From NCBI GenBank assembly GCA_934359755.1, contig CAKRLV010000034.1, positions 1-25,777 on the forward strand: a stretch of DNA of 25,777 nt, given 5' to 3'. Within the stretch, counting starts at the first letter, position 1. Every line of letters starts with the position of its first letter. The notes beneath the pieces are model-generated. The model did not search any database, was not told the DNA's origin, and saw only the letters and a list, made by a program, of their open reading frames with translations. The stretch comes from an uncultured Agathobacter sp. GTDB lineage: Bacteria; Bacillota; Clostridia; Lachnospirales; Lachnospiraceae. The translations under genes and the position numbers were made by a program. Shown here piece after piece: positions 20,873 through 25,777 of this stretch.

Positions 20873-22855
20873 ATGGATCATTTTGTATTACATTCAGAAT
20901 ATCAGCCGACTGGCGATCAACCACAGGCAATTGAAGCCTTGGTAAAGGGATTTAAGGAAGGCAATCAGTTTGAGACTTTGCTCGGTGTTACCGGTTCTGG
21001 AAAGACTTTTACAATGGCGAATGTTATTGCACAATTGAATAAGCCGACATTAATTATGTCTCATAATAAGACCCTGGCAGGACAGTTGTATGGTGAGATG
21101 AAAGAATTTTTCCCGGAGAATGCAGTAGAGTACTTTGTGTCATACTATGATTATTATCAGCCAGAAGCGTATGTGCCACAATCTGATACGTATATTGCGA
21201 AGGATTCTTCGATAAATGATGAAATTGATAAGTTAAGACTTTCAGCTACGGCGGCTATGGCAGAGAGAAGAGATGTTATTATAGTAGCATCTGTTTCCTG
21301 CATATATGGAATTGGTAGTCCGTCAGACTATATGAATATGATGGTTTCGTTGAGACCAGGCATGGAGATAGACAGGGATGATGTTATTAAGGACCTCATT
21401 GGAATGCAATACTCGCGCAATGATATGGATTTTAAGAGAGGTACATTCAGAGTGCATGGGGATGTGCTTGATATTTTTCCGGCAAATAGTTCGGATATTG
21501 CAATAAGAGCTGAATTTTTTGGTGATGAGATAGATAGAATTACAGAGATTGATGCACTCACAGGAGAGATTAAGTCTGAACTCAAGCATGCTGCTGTTTT
21601 TCCAGCATCACATTATGTTGTTCCACAGCAGAAGATACTTGAAGCATGTGACAAGATAGAAGCGGAGATGGAAGAGCAGGTCAGGTTCTTTAAAGGTGAA
21701 GACCGGCTTATAGAGGCACAGCGAATTGCTGAAAGAACCAACTTTGATGTAGAGATGCTTAAGGAAACAGGATTTTGCAGTGGAATAGAGAATTATTCAA
21801 GACATCTTGCAGGCAGAGAAGCGGGGGAGATGCCGGATACTCTTATAGATTATTTTCCAGATGATTTTCTGATTATAGTAGATGAGTCTCATATTACAAT
21901 TCCTCAAGTAAGGGGAATGTATGCAGGTGACAGGTCGAGAAAGACCACTCTGGTAGATTATGGTTTCAGACTGCCATCTGCACTCGATAACAGACCGTTG
22001 AATTTTGAAGAGTTTGAGAGCAAAATAAATCAGATGTTATTTGTATCTGCCACACCGAATGTATATGAGGATGAGCATGAACTACTTCGTGTTGAACAGA
22101 TCATAAGACCAACTGGATTGCTCGATCCTGAGATATCAGTAAGACCAGTTGAAGGTCAGATTGATGATTTGATTTCGGAAGTGAATAAAGAGACTTCTAA
22201 TCACAATAAAGTGCTTATTACGACATTGACTAAGCGTATGGCAGAGGATCTTACTTCGTATATGCAGGAGCTGGGGATTCGTGTTAAGTATCTTCATTCT
22301 GACATAGATACATTAGAAAGAGCACAGATTATAAGAGATCTGCGTCTTGATGTGTTTGATGTGCTTGTAGGAATTAACCTTTTAAGAGAGGGACTTGATA
22401 TTCCTGAGATTACGCTTGTTGCAATTCTCGACGCAGATAAAGAGGGATTCCTGAGATCTGAGACTTCACTTATCCAGACTATCGGTCGCGCGGCAAGAAA
22501 CAGCGAGGGACATGTTATAATGTACGCAGATAAGATTACCGATTCCATGCGGATTGCAATTGAAGAGACAGAGAGAAGGCGTAGGGTGCAACAGGAGTAC
22601 AATGAAGCTCACGGAATTACACCGCAGACTATTAAGAAGTCGGTGAGGGATCTTATCGCTATATCTAAGAAAGTGGCAGCCGCAGAGATGAATATGGAGA
22701 AAGATCCTGAATCTATGAGTGAGAAGGAACTTACTAAGCTGATTGCAGATGTTGAGAAGAAGATGAAAAAAGCTGCGGCAGAATTGAATTTCGAGGCTGC
22801 GGCAGAATATAGAGACAAATTGATAGAACTAAAGAATTTTTTGCGGGATATGTAG
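20873..22855 (+). CDS. uvrB: Excinuclease ABC subunit B
   Basis: 660 residues, normal length. UvrB is the damage-verifying helicase-like subunit of nucleotide-excision repair, loaded by UvrA and partnering UvrC. It shows Walker A GVTGSGKT (38-45), the beta-hairpin region SYYDYYQPEAYVP that clamps DNA, DESH (337-340), helicase motifs V-VI (GINLLREGLD and QTIGRAARNS) and a C-terminal UVR motif (LNFEAAAEYRD) that binds UvrC. The start ATG has a modest GAGGT ribosome site. Operon with uvrA, 12 bases downstream. Confidence 0.98.
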   Translation: MDHFVLHSEYQPTGDQPQAIEALVKGFKEGNQFETLLGVTGSGKTFTMANVIAQLNKPTLIMSHNKTLAGQLYGEMKEFFPENAVEYFVSYYDYYQPEAYVPQSDTYIAKDSSINDEIDKLRLSATAAMAERRDVIIVASVSCIYGIGSPSDYMNMMVSLRPGMEIDRDDVIKDLIGMQYSRNDMDFKRGTFRVHGDVLDIFPANSSDIAIRAEFFGDEIDRITEIDALTGEIKSELKHAAVFPASHYVVPQQKILEACDKIEAEMEEQVRFFKGEDRLIEAQRIAERTNFDVEMLKETGFCSGIENYSRHLAGREAGEMPDTLIDYFPDDFLIIVDESHITIPQVRGMYAGDRSRKTTLVDYGFRLPSALDNRPLNFEEFESKINQMLFVSATPNVYEDEHELLRVEQIIRPTGLLDPEISVRPVEGQIDDLISEVNKETSNHNKVLITTLTKRMAEDLTSYMQELGIRVKYLHSDIDTLERAQIIRDLRLDVFDVLVGINLLREGLDIPEITLVAILDADKEGFLRSETSLIQTIGRAARNSEGHVIMYADKITDSMRIAIEETERRRRVQQEYNEAHGITPQTIKKSVRDLIAISKKVAAAEMNMEKDPESMSEKELTKLIADVEKKMKKAAAELNFEAAAEYRDKLIELKNFLRDM

Positions 22856-22867
22856 AAAGGACGCACC

Positions 22868-25720
22868 ATGGCAAAGAAAAGAAAATATATCACTATAAAA
22901 GGTGCAAGTGAACATAATTTAAAAGGAATAGATATTAAGATACCAAGGGATGAGTTTGTAGTGCTGACAGGATTATCTGGTTCGGGTAAATCGTCGCTTG
23001 CTTTTGACACGATTTATGCAGAAGGTCAGAGAAGATACATGGAGTCATTATCTTCTTATGCCCGCCAGTTTTTAGGACAGATGGAGAAGCCGAATGTAGA
23101 GTCAATTGAAGGACTTCCGCCAGCTATTTCAATCGATCAGAAATCAACTAACAGGAATCCGAGATCAACAGTTGGAACTGTTACAGAGATATATGATTAT
23201 TTCAGATTGTTGTATGCGAGAATTGGAATACCACACTGTCCTAAATGTGGACGTGCTATTACGAAACAGACGATTGACCAGATGGTGGATGCTGTTATGC
23301 AGCTGCCTGAGAGAACTAAGATACAAATCCTTGCGCCTGTTGTAAGGGGACGTAAGGGTGAGCATCAGAAGCTTTTTGAGAGAGCTAAGAAGAGTGGATA
23401 TGTCAGAGTTATTGTCGATGGAAATATGTATGAATTGTCAGAGGAGATTAAGCTTGACAAGAATATTAAGCACAATATTGATGTAGTTGTTGACAGATTA
23501 GTTATCAAAGACGGAATAGAAAAGCGTCTTACAGATTCACTTGAGAATGTATTTGCGCTATCCGAAGGAAACGCTGTAGTAGATGTGATAGATGGTGAGT
23601 CTATGACGTTTTCACAGAATTTTGCATGCCCTGATTGCGGAGTCAGTATTGATGAGGTAGAGCCTAGGAGTTTCTCATTCAACAATCCATTTGGAGCATG
23701 TCCAGTATGTTATGGATTAGGATTTAAGATGGAGTTTGATGAGGACCTTATGATTCCGGATAAGACCTTGTCTATATCAGAGGGCGCAATTCAGGTGATG
23801 GGATGGCAGTCATGTACTAATAAGGACAGCTATACTTATGCCACTTTGCGTGCTTTATCAGAAGGATACGGACTGGATCTGGATATGCCATTTAAGGATA
23901 TACCGAAGAAATTGCATGATATATTTATGTACGGTGGCGATGGCAGAATCCTTAAGGTACGGTACAAAGGAATGCGAGGAGAGGGTGTGTATGACCTTAA
24001 TTGGGAAGGCCTCATGAAGAATGTAGAGCGCAGATACAGAGAGACCGGATCCGAGAATGGTAAAGCGGAGTATGAGCAGTTTATGAGAATTACACCTTGT
24101 ACGTGCTGTCATGGTAAGAGATTAAAAGAAAGCTCACTCGCAGTTACTGTGGCAGATTATAATATCTACGACATGACTGATCATTCAGTAAAGGAACTTG
24201 TGGATATTCTTGACAATATACAGCTGACACAACAGCAGCATTTTATCGGAGACCAGATCCTTAAAGAAATAAGAGCAAGAGTAGGATTTTTAAAGCAGGT
24301 AGGACTTGAATATCTGACATTGACGCGAGCAACAGGAAGTCTTTCAGGTGGAGAGGCACAGAGAATCCGTCTCGCAACACAAATTGGTTCAGGCCTTGTA
24401 GGTGTGGCATATATTCTCGATGAACCAAGTATTGGACTCCATCAGAGAGATAATGACAAGCTTCTTAAAGCGCTTATGGATTTGAAGAATCTTGGCAATA
24501 CGCTTATAGTAGTAGAACACGACGAGGATACTATGCGTGCTGCTGATTATATTGTTGATATCGGACCAGCGGCGGGGGCACATGGTGGAGAAGTTATAGC
24601 TACAGGAACAGCCAATGAGATAATGAAATGCAAGAAATCTATAACAGGTGCATATCTTAGTGGAAGAATCAAGATTCCTGTGCCAGAAGAAAGAAGAAAA
24701 CCTACTGGATTTATAACAGTCAAAGGGGCGAGAGAGAACAACCTCAAGAATATAGATGTTGATTTTCCTTTAGGAATTATGACTTGTGTAACAGGTGTTT
24801 CAGGATCCGGAAAAAGTTCTCTGACAAATGAGATTTTGTACAAGCATCTGGCAAAAAGTCTTAATCGTGCCAGATGTATAGCAGGAGATCATGACGATAT
24901 TCTTGGAATAGAGCAGCTTGATAAGATAATAGATATAGATCAGTCACCGATTGGAAGAACACCTAGATCCAATCCGGCTACGTATACAGGTGTATTTGAT
25001 ATGATAAGAGATCTCTTTGCGGCTACGCCTGATGCAAAGGCTAAAGGATACAAAAAGGGAAGATTCAGCTTCAATGTAAAGGGCGGAAGATGCGAGGCAT
25101 GTAGTGGTGATGGAATCCTTAAGATAGAAATGCATTTCCTTCCGGATGTATATGTACCATGTGAAGTGTGCGGTGGAAAGAGATATAACAGAGAGACTCT
25201 GGATGTTAAATACAAAGGAAAGAGTATTTATGATGTGCTTGATATGACAGTTGAAGAAGCTTTAGAATTCTTTAAGAATGTTCCAAGAATCCATAATAAG
25301 ATACAGACATTGTACGATGTTGGCTTGTCTTATATTAAGCTTGGACAGCCATCTACAGAGTTATCAGGTGGAGAGGCACAGAGAATTAAGCTTGCAACGG
25401 AATTAAGCCGCAAGAGTACAGGCAAGACGATTTATATTCTTGATGAGCCAACTACAGGCCTGCATTTTGCAGATGTGCATAAGCTTGTAGAAATCTTGAG
25501 GAGACTTTCAGATGGTGGCAACACAGTTATTGTCATTGAACATAATCTTGATGTGATTAAGACGGCTGATTATATCATAGATATGGGACCGGAAGGCGGA
25601 GATGGCGGTGGTACGGTTATCGCCGAAGGTACGCCTGAGGAGATTTGTGAGGTTAAAGAATCATACACAGGACAGTTTTTGAGACCATATTTATATAAAG
25701 AACTCAAACTTCGCACATAA
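22868..25720 (+). CDS. uvrA: Excinuclease ABC subunit A
   Basis: 950 residues, full length. UvrA is the ABC-type ATPase dimer that finds bulky DNA lesions and delivers UvrB. Two ATPase halves are visible: Walker A GLSGSGKS (35-42) and GVSGSGKS (643-650), with signatures LSGGEAQRIRLAT (from 492) and LSGGEAQRIKLAT (from 832). Zinc modules include C254-X2-C257-X20-C278-X2-C281 and a second CEAC...CEVC finger in the C-terminal half. A further CPKCG pair sits in the first signature/UvrB-binding region. AAAGGA lies before the ATG, 12 bases after uvrB. No frameshift or truncation. Confidence 0.98.
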   Translation: MAKKRKYITIKGASEHNLKGIDIKIPRDEFVVLTGLSGSGKSSLAFDTIYAEGQRRYMESLSSYARQFLGQMEKPNVESIEGLPPAISIDQKSTNRNPRSTVGTVTEIYDYFRLLYARIGIPHCPKCGRAITKQTIDQMVDAVMQLPERTKIQILAPVVRGRKGEHQKLFERAKKSGYVRVIVDGNMYELSEEIKLDKNIKHNIDVVVDRLVIKDGIEKRLTDSLENVFALSEGNAVVDVIDGESMTFSQNFACPDCGVSIDEVEPRSFSFNNPFGACPVCYGLGFKMEFDEDLMIPDKTLSISEGAIQVMGWQSCTNKDSYTYATLRALSEGYGLDLDMPFKDIPKKLHDIFMYGGDGRILKVRYKGMRGEGVYDLNWEGLMKNVERRYRETGSENGKAEYEQFMRITPCTCCHGKRLKESSLAVTVADYNIYDMTDHSVKELVDILDNIQLTQQQHFIGDQILKEIRARVGFLKQVGLEYLTLTRATGSLSGGEAQRIRLATQIGSGLVGVAYILDEPSIGLHQRDNDKLLKALMDLKNLGNTLIVVEHDEDTMRAADYIVDIGPAAGAHGGEVIATGTANEIMKCKKSITGAYLSGRIKIPVPEERRKPTGFITVKGARENNLKNIDVDFPLGIMTCVTGVSGSGKSSLTNEILYKHLAKSLNRARCIAGDHDDILGIEQLDKIIDIDQSPIGRTPRSNPATYTGVFDMIRDLFAATPDAKAKGYKKGRFSFNVKGGRCEACSGDGILKIEMHFLPDVYVPCEVCGGKRYNRETLDVKYKGKSIYDVLDMTVEEALEFFKNVPRIHNKIQTLYDVGLSYIKLGQPSTELSGGEAQRIKLATELSRKSTGKTIYILDEPTTGLHFADVHKLVEILRRLSDGGNTVIVIEHNLDVIKTADYIIDMGPEGGDGGGTVIAEGTPEEICEVKESYTGQFLRPYLYKELKLRT

Positions 25721-25777
25721 AATTTAGCTATGCACCTTGAAAATTCAATATCTGGCAGTTATTCGATTGTCAATGTT
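25721..25777. other. Start of an intergenic region, possibly rRNA leader or spacer
   Basis: Only 57 bases are visible. They include GCACCTTGAAAATTCAATA, similar in character to the CTTTGAAAACT-type sequence common in Firmicute rRNA spacers and leaders. No hairpin terminator of uvrA is seen before the window ends. Recognition is from general memory of such spacers and is weak. Confidence 0.3.

Overview
The window reads as a compact, AT-rich chromosomal segment of a Gram-positive Clostridia bacterium, most likely a member of the Lachnospiraceae. This rests on gene content and protein style: strong AGGAGG ribosome sites, the PF06541-type membrane protein, a UvrX/YolD repair pair with an XRE-type regulator, a 4-Cys TSCPD protein and dipicolinate synthase genes. 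The genus cannot be fixed from the sequence alone. No tRNA, complete rRNA, CRISPR array, transposase or phage structural gene is visible.

Layout. Bases 198-2606 (+) are a tight three-gene operon: HD-domain protein, PF06541 membrane protein, two-part SGNH esterase. Bases 2659-8628 (-) hold an AGCS sodium:alanine symporter with an unusual insertion, an HD-GYP cyclic-di-GMP phosphodiesterase with a long structured leader, and the potassium uptake pair trkA-trkH. Bases 8973-10685 (+) carry a PHP-type histidinol-phosphatase-like enzyme, a 58-residue Cys-rich protein and a YfcE-like phosphoesterase starting at TTG. Bases 10780-13552 (+) hold an aspartate kinase followed by dpaA-dpaB, linking the first step of the aspartate pathway with dipicolinate (spore) synthesis. 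A 4-Cys TSCPD protein (-) and secA (+) follow. Bases 16666-20489 are an XRE-like regulator (-) facing a Y-family polymerase-yolD-SGNH-SCP2 operon (+). The window ends with uvrB-uvrA (+), and the last bases resemble an rRNA leader or spacer.

How it fits together. The right third (16.7-25.7 kb) is a DNA-damage neighbourhood: a translesion polymerase module beside the nucleotide-excision repair pair, with a possible LexA-like site before uvrB. The middle is ordinary housekeeping. The most interesting regulatory architecture is the aspartate kinase-dpaA junction. There a 16-bp hairpin with a T6 tract ends exactly at the dpaA start codon and buries its ribosome site, while a sigma-K-like promoter inside the hairpin could make a transcript that escapes it. 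Other unusual items are the SCP2 protein with a 10-residue repeat and a histone-H1-like tail, the 23-bp repeats behind it with mirror-ordered variants, the structured HD-GYP leader, and the extracytoplasmic insertion in the symporter. I did not find a convincing wholly new defence or mobile system.
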